From Neospora caninum Liverpool (lineage: Eukaryota; Apicomplexa; Conoidasida; Eucoccidiorida; Sarcocystidae), in assembly GCF_000208865.1 (NCBI RefSeq), contig NC_018397.1, forward strand, positions 5,919,748-5,983,747: a stretch of DNA of 64,000 nucleotides, in the 5' to 3' direction. Below, in pieces: positions 1 to 11,962 of the stretch (positions within the stretch are counted from its first letter, which is position 1; every line of letters begins with the position of its first letter). Made by a program: the position numbers and the translations under genes. Below the pieces are notes generated by a model. That model saw nothing but the letters and a program-made list of their open reading frames with translations, was not told the DNA's origin and ran no database searches.

Positions 1-348
1 AGCTCCTCCCGTCGCAGTGTGGATCTGGAGAGGCAAAGTGCTCTAAAAAGGAGCGCGCTGTCTTTAAACGCGCATCTTCTCGTCTCCGCGCTCGGGGGAG
101 AAAACCCGCGTTTTCGACGACTCGCGCACCCCACTTGACTCGGACCCTGCCGCGCGGCCAGGACTTCCGCAGCTGCAAAAAGCGGCTCTGTGGAACCTCC
201 TGCACGGATGAGGGAAACAACCGCCTGCGGCCGACAGGGGCGTGCCGAGGAGAAAAGCACGCCGCAGGCGTCACCCGCTTTTTCATAATCACGCTCCAAG
301 GCCGCCCTGCACGGAGACACGTCTCGCCGACGGCCTCTCTGAACTCAC

Positions 349-3300
349 CAATGATAATTCCCTTCATGCCAAACGTCGAGAGGCCGAGAGCCACCGAGAG
401 GCCGACCAGCCATGGGTTGCTGTCTGGAATTTCCCGGTAGATCGCAGTCGTCACGTTCCACCAAACAACCCTGAAGGTCACACACACCGCACGTGAGCGG
501 CGCGCGTCTTCACAAAGAAATGTGAAACTGCCGTCGCCGCGGGGCGATTTACGGAAGTGGATACAGCCAGAAGCGCTCTAGGGGGGCGGGCGGTCCCCCG
601 GACCCCGCGGAGACAGGCGAAGAGACACGGCATGCCTACACCCCGAACAAAGCTCCGATCGGAAAGCGCGTCCGTGCAGCAGACACGAAAGGCCCTCGGA
701 AACCTGCCTTTCCATCGACCGTTTCGCGCGCGACAGCGGGACAGAGCCCACATCTCGCCCGATCGGTTTTGCCATCCGGGCTGCATCGTCCAGTCTTGCG
801 AGTTGCCAGCCCTCCCTCTAGTTCGCCGGGGAAAACGCGTCGATCTGTCGCCCCGCCCCGCTGCCGATTGTGAAAACCTATAGGCACATCGAACGCCTCC
901 TCCCCCGGTACGCACCGGTTGTCTTTTCGCTAGGGCCCCCGTTGAATTCCCGAGTTTCTCGTCTTTGTCCTCTCTCTCGAGAGCATTCTACATTGGCGAC
1001 AATGGATGTGAACAACACCCCGCTCTCTGTGTTGAACTCACGCATTTGCAGCCAAAAGGGTGACCGCGCCGAGTTTCCGCTGAGATCCGGCTGCCACACT
1101 GAGCACGGCCCACCAAGCGCCTGCAGCCGTTCCCGAGAAGCCGGCGGACGTCTCCTCCCTTCGCCCCGGCGAGGCAGCAGCAGCCAGAGTCTGTGCGTCG
1201 AGGACAGCCTCTTCGCCGCGGCCCCACCACAGGACGAGACAGGGAATCACGGACACACTTTCGGGCGGGAGCAGCGGAAGAAGCGCCAGGAGACCCGAAA
1301 CTGCAGTGGGGACGTACACCACCGGCATGCCTGCGCTTTCGTAGACGAACCACGTGAACAAGCTGAGGGCAAAGGCGGATAAAAGAGGACTTGCCGGGGA
1401 CAGCTGTCGACCTAGAGAGAAACACATGGGTTGGACCACGGCGGAGACGCCGCCGCGGAGGCGGGAAAGAACCACGACGGCTCGCGAGGCGCGAAAAGAT
1501 GTGGAAAGCGTCGACAGCGGGGTCAGAGTTTTTGCATGCAGCCCCTGAGGCGCCACACACGCGAGAGCCTGAGGCGCTCGCCGGAGTGGCATCCGTCGCG
1601 CGCTCCCCGCCAGCCCAGACTACGGTTCGAAAACGCGGGAAAAACGACGTCTCTGCTGTGGACGCGCAGCTCCAGAAGCAGTTTTTGTTTGCCCGCGCTT
1701 TGTTGGAAGCAGACCTCTGAAAGATCGCCCGAAATCTGCACTTACCTGTAGAACCAGAAACGCTTGAAGGAGGAGTAGAGAATCGCCCGGAGGCCGCGGT
1801 TGATGGAGTGGGAGACGATGCAGCTCGGATCCACGATGCAGAGGAGCTCTTCCAGATACTCCAGACAGCTGCGGCTGCTGCACAGAAGGTAGTACAGCGC
1901 GCTGAAGAAGACGACGGCCTGCAAAGACGCGGCACCAGCGACAAGGCAACGCACCATATCTGTCTCTCCCGGAAGTACCGGAAGAGAACTGCCTCAGCTG
2001 GCCTTCCGGACTGCAGGCCTGATTGACTAGTTTCGGTCGACGCGACGAAACCCCCGGGGCGGGAACCGCTCCAGACTCCTCAGGATGCACCAGCGTCAAA
2101 CACTCGGCTACTGAGCAGGGGGACGCGTATGCGTGCCGAAACGAAAAACGCTGCCTGGCGTTCGGCTCTTTCTCTTCGCTTGACGTGGGCGCAAAGGCCT
2201 TGCCTGAAGCAGCATGTCGAATGCAGAGAGGAAGAATTTGAATACCAAGAAGCACACAAAGAAGAAGACGCGCGCCGCTCCGAACCTGTTCAACGCAAGA
2301 GAGAGAAGAGAGAGAAGAGAGTCCAGAGAGACGGCAGGAGCTGCGAGGGGCCACGCTGCCACAAAAAACGGGGTGGGCCCGTCGCTCTCTCATCCGTGAG
2401 AAGGCGATTTTGGAACCCCGTAGGGAACGCACTAACGCCGGTCCAGCGTTTTTTTGTGTCCCTTTCCCGGCGTCCATCACTCGAAAGAGAAGTATCGCTC
2501 CAGGAAGCAGCACGAGTCGCGTACCCGCTGTTTAACAGTCCCGAGAAGAAAGTGTTTGCGTAGGTCGTGACATACGACCACCAGCCCTCACTGGTGAGAG
2601 AGTAGATCTCGCTCCAAGCCTAAAAACAGCCCCAGAGAACACAGTTAACCGCGACACGACTGGGAAACGTTTTGACCTTGCAGTGGAACGCAGGCTCGGA
2701 TGCGTCCTTAAAGTGCAGTGCCTTCTTCCACTGCTAAGGCAAAATGCATGTCTGCGCCCGAGACGCAAAACGCCTCGACACCCTTCCGACCTCCGGAGCC
2801 CGCGCAAAACGCGATCCACGGGAAGAGGCAAGACGGCAGGCGTTTCGCACCGGCCGGTCGACTTTCGATTCGCGAACGTGAGCGCTCGAACGCTCTCTTT
2901 GACCGCAAACCATCCCCTGACCATTTACCAGCTGCATGCCACCGGTGCGGAATATTCTTGTTCTTTAAGAGGTCGTCGCGTGAACGTCTCATGGCGCCAA
3001 GCGCGGTATACGGCTTTTTCGCCTGACCCTCTTTCGAGGAGACTGTGGAGATCGAAGAGGCTCCGTTCACGGTTCCCCGGCCACGGGTCCCTCTACGCTG
3101 TGCAGAATTTGAGTAACCAGGCTTGGCTTACTTCCTTCGCTTTCCCTGCAGCGCCCGAGAGGTTTCCGCGTCGCAGCTGGCCGATCAATTCCGCCGTGTT
3201 CTCCCACCGTTTCCACACGTCTCCGTGAAGCCCCTCGCGACTGGGATCCTCTCGGGCGCCCGCGCCGTGCCACCGTGCGACGTCGTCTTGCGCCGCCCGC

Positions 3301-6300
3301 GCGTAAACCGGAGTCCCGTCTGAGAGCCATTCCCCAACCTCTGTTTGTCCGCCGCCGCGTCCTCCCGACAGCTCGGCCGTCTTTTCCGCCAAGGCGGGGC
3401 CGCGCCCGCGAGACAGAGCGAAGTCGTCTCCCGCGGGGCTGTCGAAAGTTCCCGGCGCCCGGGGCCAGTCTTGCCCTGCGTCCACGCCGGCCTGCGACCC
3501 GGTCCCGGAGCACGCGCCCGCGAGGTCGCCGCCTGGAGCCGAGTCAAACAAATCCGCCTCCTTGGCCTTCTCCCGAACGCAGCTGTCGGGCGGGGCGCCG
3601 AACGCAGTCTCTGGGAACCGAAAGGCGAGGCTCCCGTCTGCCGGACACCTGTCGGGCTTCCCGCGCGTTTGTGAGAAGGCGCCCGCGTCGCCGCTCGGGT
3701 CGGGCGCCTCGAGCGAGACGTTCAGCGTGTCCCGCGCTTCGCGCTTCCCCTCGTCCACAAAGTGGAGCAACCCAGCCCGAATGACGGCGCCGCGCTCCCT
3801 CCGCTCCCCCGCCTCTGTCCACCGGAAAAACCACGAGAAAGGCCACACCACCGACCCCGGCCGGTCGCGGCTGCCTGGGCCGGAGAAGGGTGTCTCGGAC
3901 GGCGCCTGCGTCGTTGCAGCTACGCCTCTGCGCGCGACGCGCGTGTCGTCGCAGCGGCGAAATCCGCCCTCAGTGAGCACAGGCGGCGGAGAATCCGTGG
4001 TGTCCTCCCCGGGAGAGAAGACGGCCTCGGCCCCAGGGAGGCGCGCCTGCGGGCCGGGCTGACGAACAATCACGACGGGGATGCTGTCGCCGCCGTCCTT
4101 CCAGGCCAAGCCTCCCGGCGCACTCGTTCCGCGACTGAACCCGAGCGCGGGGCCGGGACTGCCTCCAGGGGCCGTCACCGACACTTTGGCCACGGGAGCT
4201 CCAGCGTTTGCAGCTGCAAAGTGGCGAATGGACAGCCACAGGTCGGAGTAGCGTCCAATGCTCGCGCCTAAAAGCTGCTTCAGATGCGACGCAGCGGACC
4301 CGTCGGCCGCGCGGCCGTCGGCGCCCCGGCGCGTTCCGGCGGCAATCGCCGCCGCGATAGTTGCGCCGATGCTCTCCATCGCTCCCGGAGCCTTCGCCGG
4401 CGCGCGGGGCGCAGCGGCCGCCTCGGAACCCGCCAAGGGGCCGTCCGGGCCGTCGGCCGACCTCGTCGCGCTCTGGTCCGAATTGGCAGTCGCGGCGTTT
4501 GCCGCCTTGGCGATGAGGTTGAAGAGAATTTGCGAAGCAGAGAGCGAAGACGAGGCAGGCGCCGTCGTGTTGGTCCGCGAGGAGCCCTGTTCAGCCTCCG
4601 AGGCGCCTGCGAAGCTGTGGATCGTCTGCAGCGCTTGCTGCATCGTCGACGAGCGCAGAATGTACGTGTCGATGGTGCGCTGGAACGCGTCCCACAAAAG
4701 CGTGATCTCGTTGTAGAACTGGAAACAGAAAAAGGCGACGATGAGCGAGACGATAAAGACCGAAGTTAACATGACGATGATGGCCAGAATGGGGTTCAGG
4801 GAACTCTGCATCGAGCCGTGGAGCAACCCCAGGAGCCGACACAGAGGCGTCAGCAGCGACGGCGGAGACAACCACTTCAAGCTAAAAAACGTACACACGC
4901 ACACAGGCGAAATCCACAGAAAGCACAGAAAGTCCACGAACCCTTCGAACCACATGCCTCCTCCCGACGCCGGCTGTTCCCGGCCAAACAGCGCGCGGCG
5001 CAAGCTGGCCTGGGGCCTCCATCCCCTTTCAGGTGGTGAAGAGCGACGCGCGGCGAGTTTTTTTCCCAGGGATGCTGCGGCAGAAAGGGGGCAGTTCGCT
5101 GCGACACACATATACCGGAGAGATCTGTCTGAAGTGCACAGACTGTTCTGCGAGTTCCGTCCTGGCGATCCCAGTCCCCCAAAGGCACCGGATGCGTTTT
5201 CGCACGCGCTTCGTTCTCACCTCTTGTTGGCCGCCTCTTCCTTGCCGGCGATAATCAAAACGAACCGGACAAGGAGGGACAGGAGCCCGACGCCGGCTGC
5301 TGAGAGGAGCACTGTGGAGACGGAATACCGCGTGCACGACGAGACGACTCGATACACGACCAGGAGCAAGCAGCTTCGGTACAGGAGCGCGAACCAGGGG
5401 CGGGACGCATGTCGCGCAGAGGCCTCGCCGGGCGGCGAAGGAGAGACCAGCGAGAGGAGCGGTTCGAGCATGAAGAGCAGAAACCGCGCCGGAAGCCGCA
5501 CCAAAGACGAAGACAGCACCACGTCCCCGAGGAGTGACCAGGACGGCTGCCTGACGAAGGACGTGCAGGTTGGATCTGCTCCCGTCTGGGCGGCGGCCAG
5601 GCCGGTCGATCCCAGCGCGGAATCGTGAGCCGCTCCCGGTCTTCCGTCGCGAGAAGAGCCTGGATCGCGACAGCCCACCTTCCGGACGGGCGACAACCTC
5701 GCCCGCCCGGCATGTTTCCTGGAGGCGTAGCGTCCAGACGGCGTTCGCACTCCTCCGGCCCCGGCCGCTCCTCCGCGGAGGCGTCTGTCGAGGTCCAGAT
5801 TGCGGTGGGGAGCGACGCCCTCTCGAGGGCGGTTCGCCGCTGCCAGTGCACTCGACAGGCGCGGCCGATCTTCTCTGAGGTTCTTCTTTAGTCCTGGCGA
5901 GCCTTTTTCCTCGCTACCGCGTTGTGCATGGTCAAACGGTCCAGGCTTCCAGTCCACTCCGGATGCGGCACCTGCAGGCACGGTTTCGCATCGGCCGCAG
6001 TTCCGGTTCAGACGAGCACGAGTCGTGAGATCTCCCTAGACAGACAACGCCTCTCAAGGGGCGGGGCGGAACGGCCTCAACACGCGGCTGCAGCTTTTGA
6101 GGGAGTCTACTGGTGGGATAAAAATAGACCCCGGAGAGTGTCTCCAAATCGAAGAAACAGAAACGATAAAAATAGACCCCGGAGAGTGTCTCCAAATCGA
6201 AGAAACAGAAACACTGTAGTACATAGGATAGGGAATCTGACGCTGGCTGTCCGCTGACACACGCAGATAATGCCGCTACACTGAAGATTCGCCGAATACA

Positions 6301-8002
6301 CCGTACCACCGCTCTGCTCTAATCCGTCTATCCCCAAGGCTCCTCCCTAGACACACGGGCTGAGCTGCGCACGATGTCCCCAGACCGCTATCTCACTGTG
6401 CAGTCCCTCAACACCGAAGCGCCTCTCGAACCCGGCAACGGCTCAGGAGGCGTTCCGTTTGATTGTGGCGGAAACAGAGAGACAAGGGTACTGAGGCGCA
6501 CGGACTGCACTGCGAACAAACGCGGCGCAAAGCTGTGGTCGAGCTTTCCGGAGCAGCAAGCGCGATGCCCAGGCCGTTGGAGGAATCGCCGCGGGCTCAG
6601 TCGCGGCGTCTGCGTTGCAGACAAACTCACCAGACTCAGGAGACGCAGCAGCTTTGACTCCTCCGCGCTCGCTCGACGGGAGAAAACTCGGCGAAGACGC
6701 TTCACCAGGCCGGCCTCGAACGGACGCCGGCGATGCTCCCCGACGCCTCCCCGGCGCCTCCCTGGCTTCGCAAGAGTGCTCCGTTTCACCTCGGCCTTGC
6801 GGGGTTCGAATTTCGGCATCCGAGGCAGCCCCTGGCTGGCTCTGGAGATGCTCAGAAGACGTCGGCAGTCCAGGGAGCTTGGCGGCGTCCAAACCTGAAG
6901 TGTCCGCGGTTCCCGAGTCGTCGCGTGATTCCTCCAGGACTTCTTGAAGAGTGTTCCCAACACTCTCGAGCTTCTCTGCAATCACGATGTTTTCCTGAGC
7001 CAGCAGACTCTCTGCTGCTGCTGCGGTGGGCGCCACAGAAGGCATCACCCGCGACACAAGGCGCGTGACGATGGACTCGGAAGTGCTGCGGTGTCTGTAC
7101 ACTTCAGGAGCGACGAAACCGCCCGTCCCCTCCGGTGGGGGTGTCCCCGTGTGGAACTCGCCCGTGAGCGCTGATGAGGCGGAAGAAGCCAGGCGCGGTG
7201 GGGACCGCCGGAAAATAGATTTCGCATTCACTGAAGGAAGAGAGGAGGAGGAAGCGCCCGGCCTCTGTTCTGAGCCGCCTGCAGTCGCGGCAGCCAGTTT
7301 TGCAGCGGCGACGGCTTCGATACTCCGCTCAGCGCTCAGCAGAATGAGCCGCTTGAGAACGTTCATCGCTGTGCGCAGCGGGATGGAGAAAACAACCGCC
7401 CAGAAGAGCGCCAAGACGTAGGCCTCTAGGACTACGAGGTTGTAGTAGACGCACACGCAGCCTACTGCGCAGATGAGGTAGACAGCAAAGTGAATGAGCG
7501 CAACTTCACTTTCGTACGCGAGGCGTGGGAGTCCCAAGACTGGCGGCACAGTCCCGAAGGCTGTCGAGGCCTCGCCTGCCGAGTAGCCGAGCGCAGAGGA
7601 CGACGAGAATTGCCGGTGAAAGGGCGTCGCCATCGAAATCGCATTATTGAAACTGGAGGAGAACTCCCAAGGACCAGGCGACGCATAGAACATGGACGGA
7701 TTTCCCCCCTGGGTAGAACCAAGCCGAGAGGTTTGACGCAAATGCGCTCTCCGTGTAGGCGTGGAAGGACGGAGTGGACCTGGAGGCTGGCCAGGCGGCC
7801 CACGCCGGAGCGTGGAGTCGAAAGACCGTCCAGTTGGTGCGCATCGCGCTCCCAGTCGATATGCCTCCGGGAGACCGCTGGAAAACGACGCGCCATGGCG
7901 TGTCATGCTCTCGTCTCGCTCTTCAGTGCTGGAACCGCACTCGGATTTGGAGTGCAGGTAGAACGGACCCGACGGTCCAGAGGAGCAAAAAGCGGTTGCC
8001 AT
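349..8002 (-). CDS. TMEM245-like multi-pass membrane protein (AI-2E transporter family), 3' end beyond window
   Basis: Seven exons can be chained with matching phase: 8002-6631, 5575-5221, 5004-3132, 2285-2204, 1959-1746, about 1389-1042 and 470-349. They give at least 1,455 residues. The start is the first ATG in the open frame. Two membrane segments lie at residues about 168-186 and 190-209, with more in exons 2 and 3, and the C-terminal exons carry a polytopic block. That block has the TMEM245 layout: a FFSALYYLL helix, a SINRGLRAIL amphipathic stretch, ALSLFTWFVYESAGMPVVYV, a hydrophobic LLALLPLLPPESVSVIPCL segment, and finally TAIYREI...NPWLVGLSVALGLSTFGMKGIIIG. Long Ser/Ala/Gly-rich, probably disordered loops fill exons 1 and 3 and make it much larger than animal TMEM245. 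The intron after 2204 starts with GC rather than GT. The 1389 acceptor is the least certain. The final exon is probably left of position 1. Family assignment is by remembered pattern; substrate unknown. Confidence 0.72.
6117..6212. repeat. 48 bp direct repeat, two perfect copies
   Basis: Units are 6117-6164 and 6165-6212, identical over 48 bases. They lie inside the first intron (6630-5576) of the TMEM245-like gene. The unit length is a multiple of three, so it reads as a 16-residue repeat in open frames, but this is intronic. Confidence 0.9.
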
Positions 8003-11000
8003 CGAAACGAAAACACAGCGACGCACACGGGACGCTTTCAGGGAAGTACACTGCTGAGGGATCCCAAAGAGAACGTGGTTCTGCTGTGAAGGGCGGTCAT
8101 TTCCTGAAGACCGAAGAAGCGCAGCTGAAAGACACCTGGGTGCGGGCCAAAGGCGTGTGTTGCCCAGAGAACCCGCATCTTGGTCCAACTGAATGTGCGA
8201 TGTGTTTTGGCTACGAGCAGCGCCGCCGCTCCCTTTTCGGAGCCGCGCGTCTCTCGGAAAAATTCAAAGCCCGTCCACCTGGCCAGTCAGACGCCAGCAG
8301 ACCGAGAGAAGGTTCTGTATCATTCAGCGCCTGTATTTTGGACAACCCGTTGTGGCGAGTCTTTCTTGCAGGCTTCAAAGCGTGCCGTAAAGCTGGTCGC
8401 GTCCCCTAATGAAAAGCGGAGCTGACTGAGCGCAGAAGGGCGGTTCTGCGGGAATTTTTGCACGGTGCTCTCCCGAGGCGAAAGTGGACGGAAAAATCAC
8501 TGGAGGACGCGTGGTCGCTGGTTTTTTCGGAACGAACAGAAAAGAGACAAATGGGTTCCTGCCAAACACCTGTTTCCAAGATTCCAGTGAAACGAATGTT
8601 TCACGATATCCATGGTCGAGTAACGCTGCCAAAGTTTATTTATTACGCTGCTCAAGGGAGCAGATGCACACCCTGGGGACCGCTGGCTGTAGAAGCGCAA
8701 AAGCGTAGAAGCAGCCCGGTTGCTCCGGTCTTCTTCATGCAGACTGGAGTGCGATCTGATCGCCGTGGTTTTTTCACGATAAAACGTTTCCACAGCATTG
8801 ACGATGTTAAATATCAGGGCTGACTGCCTCGTATGCAGTCTCCCAAAACGCTCCGCGCCAGCCTGTGTGTTGTCTGTGTACCCCCAGTTCTGCCGGGTGC
8901 TGTCAGAGCGTGCGAAGACAAGTCCCTATACCCTCCAGTAAGCGAGAATTTTTGCGCACCTTCGTCCGGGGGCTTCGTTATGAAAGGCAGTACGGGCCCC
9001 GTAGCATTTCAGAGAGACTGGAAACGCACGGAGCCTTTATTTGTGTTGATGGCAGTAACCGAGAGTGAAAAAGGGTTGCTGAGTTTTGCTGCAGCAATAG
9101 TGGTAACTTTGGAAAATCTCAGTCTTCGCTGTTTCCAAGGTGCCTTTACGACAAGGAAGCGTGTCGGAAGAAGAGAACAGTCTTCTTGGGCGCGTGCTCG
9201 GCCTTGTACCCGTTATGTCCTCGCTAAATGGAACCGAGCACGCGGTGCGAACCTTATTAAAACCTGACAGGTCCCCGTTTTCCCGCTTATATGATCAACT
9301 ATACCTTTGTAGTGCCAGCCCCCCCTCAAGACGTTTGCCTCAGCAGGCAAAACCTCCTTTGGGCGCCCTTTCCAGAAGACCCTGTGTGTGTCTGGAAATC
9401 TCACCTAGGGAACAAGGCCGCCATAGGCTAAAAAAAGTGAGAGAGTTGCCTGACAAACGTGGGTGACTCGAAGCTGCCGCCGCACTTTTCTCGACGGAGA
9501 GCAGGCACCGCGGTGGCGGGTTTTTCTGTTGTAGCACACGGGTCGGCAAAGCGAATCCGTTGCGCAGATTGCCAGCGTTCAAAGGTCGTCTGATTGTTGC
9601 TCCTCGAGTCGCATGCGTCTCAGCTAGCTCTACTAACCTAGTTGTCGAGGCTGAATTATTCGAAAAGCAACCGTCTCGCTTGTTGATGACTTCTGTTTTC
9701 ACCTCCTAGAGACGAAAGCGCCGAAGGTTGTTGCTCTCGGGGGGTACTACGTCGGGAGCATTCACGGTGGTCTCCTGAGCGACGCGTGATCGCCACAGGG
9801 AAGTGATCTAATTCAGCAAGGTGCTCAGACCAAATTAGCCGAAGCCAGATACGAAGTCAGTCCTCATGGGAGAAACTGCTTTGCCTTCGTTGAGTCAGTG
9901 TGCCGTGTAACCCGTCCAGAGGGGCCAGCACTGAGGACGTGAATCCGGCGACGCTGTCAACCTGAAAAAAGGCCTCACCTCATATACCCTTTTTTACAGT
10001 CTGGCGTACATCGCACCCGTTTTCAAAGAGTGGCGGAAACGCGACGGATGAAAAGGCTCGTGATTTACCGGAACTACTGGTTAGACAAGATACTGCTATG
10101 TTGCATATTCCTAGGGTACGCGAGCTGCACATTCAGAGTGAACAACACGGACGACCTGACAGACGAACAGGACGTCCAGGTGCACTTTCGCGGGTATTTT
10201 CCTTTTTCATGGCGTGGTCGTATGAGGCGTTTCCTGGTGTTGCGGCGCCTCTTCCACGTAAAATCTAGGCATGAGCCGGTTACATGGAGCCAGAAGTTCT
10301 TTCAGACTTCCCAGGCTACTAAGCTGGCTTTTAAACACTAAAAGCATCGACTGTTCTGGACGGCGCAGCGTTCCCCTGTTCTTCTCGTGTGTACAGGAAG
10401 AAGTCTGCGATGGCGTGTGTTGGCATCTACAGTGATCATCAATTTGGTCTTCTTGTGGTAGTTGTATGTCTCGGGTCACAAAGCGCCTTCTCAGTCTGCC
10501 GCCAACCAGTGAAACTCTCCCTACCGCCAGCGTGCCATACTCTGTGATCCCGCATTACTGACATCCTTCCGTACTCTTGCACTGTCGTCCACGGTGACAG
10601 GGTACAATGGAAAAACGACGGGAGTCACAGTCAAAAATCGTCGTCGGCGTCCTTTTACGTGACCTCGCATTGTCTCTTTACGATGGAAGGTGGACGGTAG
10701 CTTCGACCACGAGTTTGCCACTGAACACGCAGAGGGACACGGGGCATCACAGATCCTGCCGTATATAAAGAAAGCAGAGGTGACACGCACTGTTGTTTCA
10801 ACCCGTACCATGAACAGTCAAACTCTGTGTTGCGTCGACAACCCTCGGGAGCCCCCGCGTAAAGCCGTCCTTCTTCTTCACCTTTAGCTGCGGATCCTTG
10901 CTTGAGTGCGGCGCTCACGGTTGCACTCCCCGTTCCTTTCCCTTCTGATCTGACTTGGGTACGAGGTGCCCATCTGATTTGGAACTGCTTCTGGTGCTAA

Positions 11001-11962
11001 CATGCTGTCGCCGTTGAGTGTTACCACGTAATGCACATCTTCAAGCCACGGAAACCGGAAAAGGACAACAACAAACTCATTCTCCAGGCCACACCGACCC
11101 GACTGTAGAAAGTTGGGTGGCCCAGTCCGAGTTTCGTTCCACGTGAACACCACATCCAGGATCAGCCATCGGGATCACTGACATCTAAAGGGCGTCACAG
11201 CGTGAGATAGATCGCGAAGCCATCTCAAGTGAGAAGCTTTGAATCATACGGGATACAAAAGGCACATCCCGACGATTTTCGCTCAAACTCAAAGCCCAGG
11301 GCGAACGCATCGACCAAGAATATTCATGCCGAAACTTAAAACGGAGTGTCGGTCTCAAGGCATCGAACCATGGAATCACTTTCTTTTGCCGTGGCAGGCG
11401 AGACTAACAGCCAGGCTACTGCTCATGTACGAAGTGATTATCGAATCCCGAACCCCTTTCAATGGAAACGAATCTGTTGCGCAACGGATGTGGACCCATC
11501 CGTGTACGGCTCTCCCAAATGCACTGCTGTAGCGCGCTTACCGACCTCGTTGCTAGAAAGGTTGTAAGGGCTTTGGGTTTTCTTCAGTTCACCGTATCAG
11601 TCCAAGACTACGGGGTTGACACGGAGTGCCCACCGGCTCGGCGTTTGACAATAAGGAACGACGGGCGGCACAGAAGGCATTAACACTAGCATGCCATGTG
11701 ACGCCCACGAGAATGGCGGATGTTACATTCACTTTCGACATCAACATACTCCAATGTACATGTTAAGGAATCCCCTGCACAAATACACGTGAATGCGCCA
11801 GTCGCGGTAAACGCTCTCCACAAAAGTAGAGGGACCGACTGTTTTACAACATGCAGCGCGGTCTCCGGATCAGTCGGACTGTACGTCCCAGCCGAAATGC
11901 AAAAACCGCCGCTTCCGAGGCAGCATTTGACGGGTGAACTCATCACAGTCGTCTCCCACTGC
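8003..11962. other. Intergenic region, 4.0 kb
   Basis: This spacer lies between the 5' end of the TMEM245-like gene and the 3' end of the signal-anchored protein gene, both on the minus strand. It should hold the TMEM245-like promoter and 5' UTR and the other gene's 3' UTR. Apart from the small open frame at 10048-10341 I see no coding evidence, no tRNA and no repeat. Confidence 0.6.
10048..10341 (+). CDS. Small hypothetical protein with a signal-peptide-like start
   Basis: Not recognised. The frame starts at an ATG and encodes 97 residues. It begins with a basic stretch (MKRLVIYRNYW) and then a hydrophobic run LDKILLCCIFLGYASCTF that ends in small residues, as a cleavable signal peptide would. 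The rest is basic, with an Asp-rich patch (NNTDDLTDEQD) just after the putative cleavage site. It sits alone in a spacer and splice signals were not resolved. An open frame of this length could arise by chance, so this is a weak call. Confidence 0.2.
   Translation: MKRLVIYRNYWLDKILLCCIFLGYASCTFRVNNTDDLTDEQDVQVHFRGYFPFSWRGRMRRFLVLRRLFHVKSRHEPVTWSQKFFQTSQATKLAFKH

Noticed and set aside
1..210. Open minus-strand frame to the window edge as last exon of the TMEM245-like gene
   Set aside because: Phase would fit, but it is hydrophilic where the family should have a final membrane helix.
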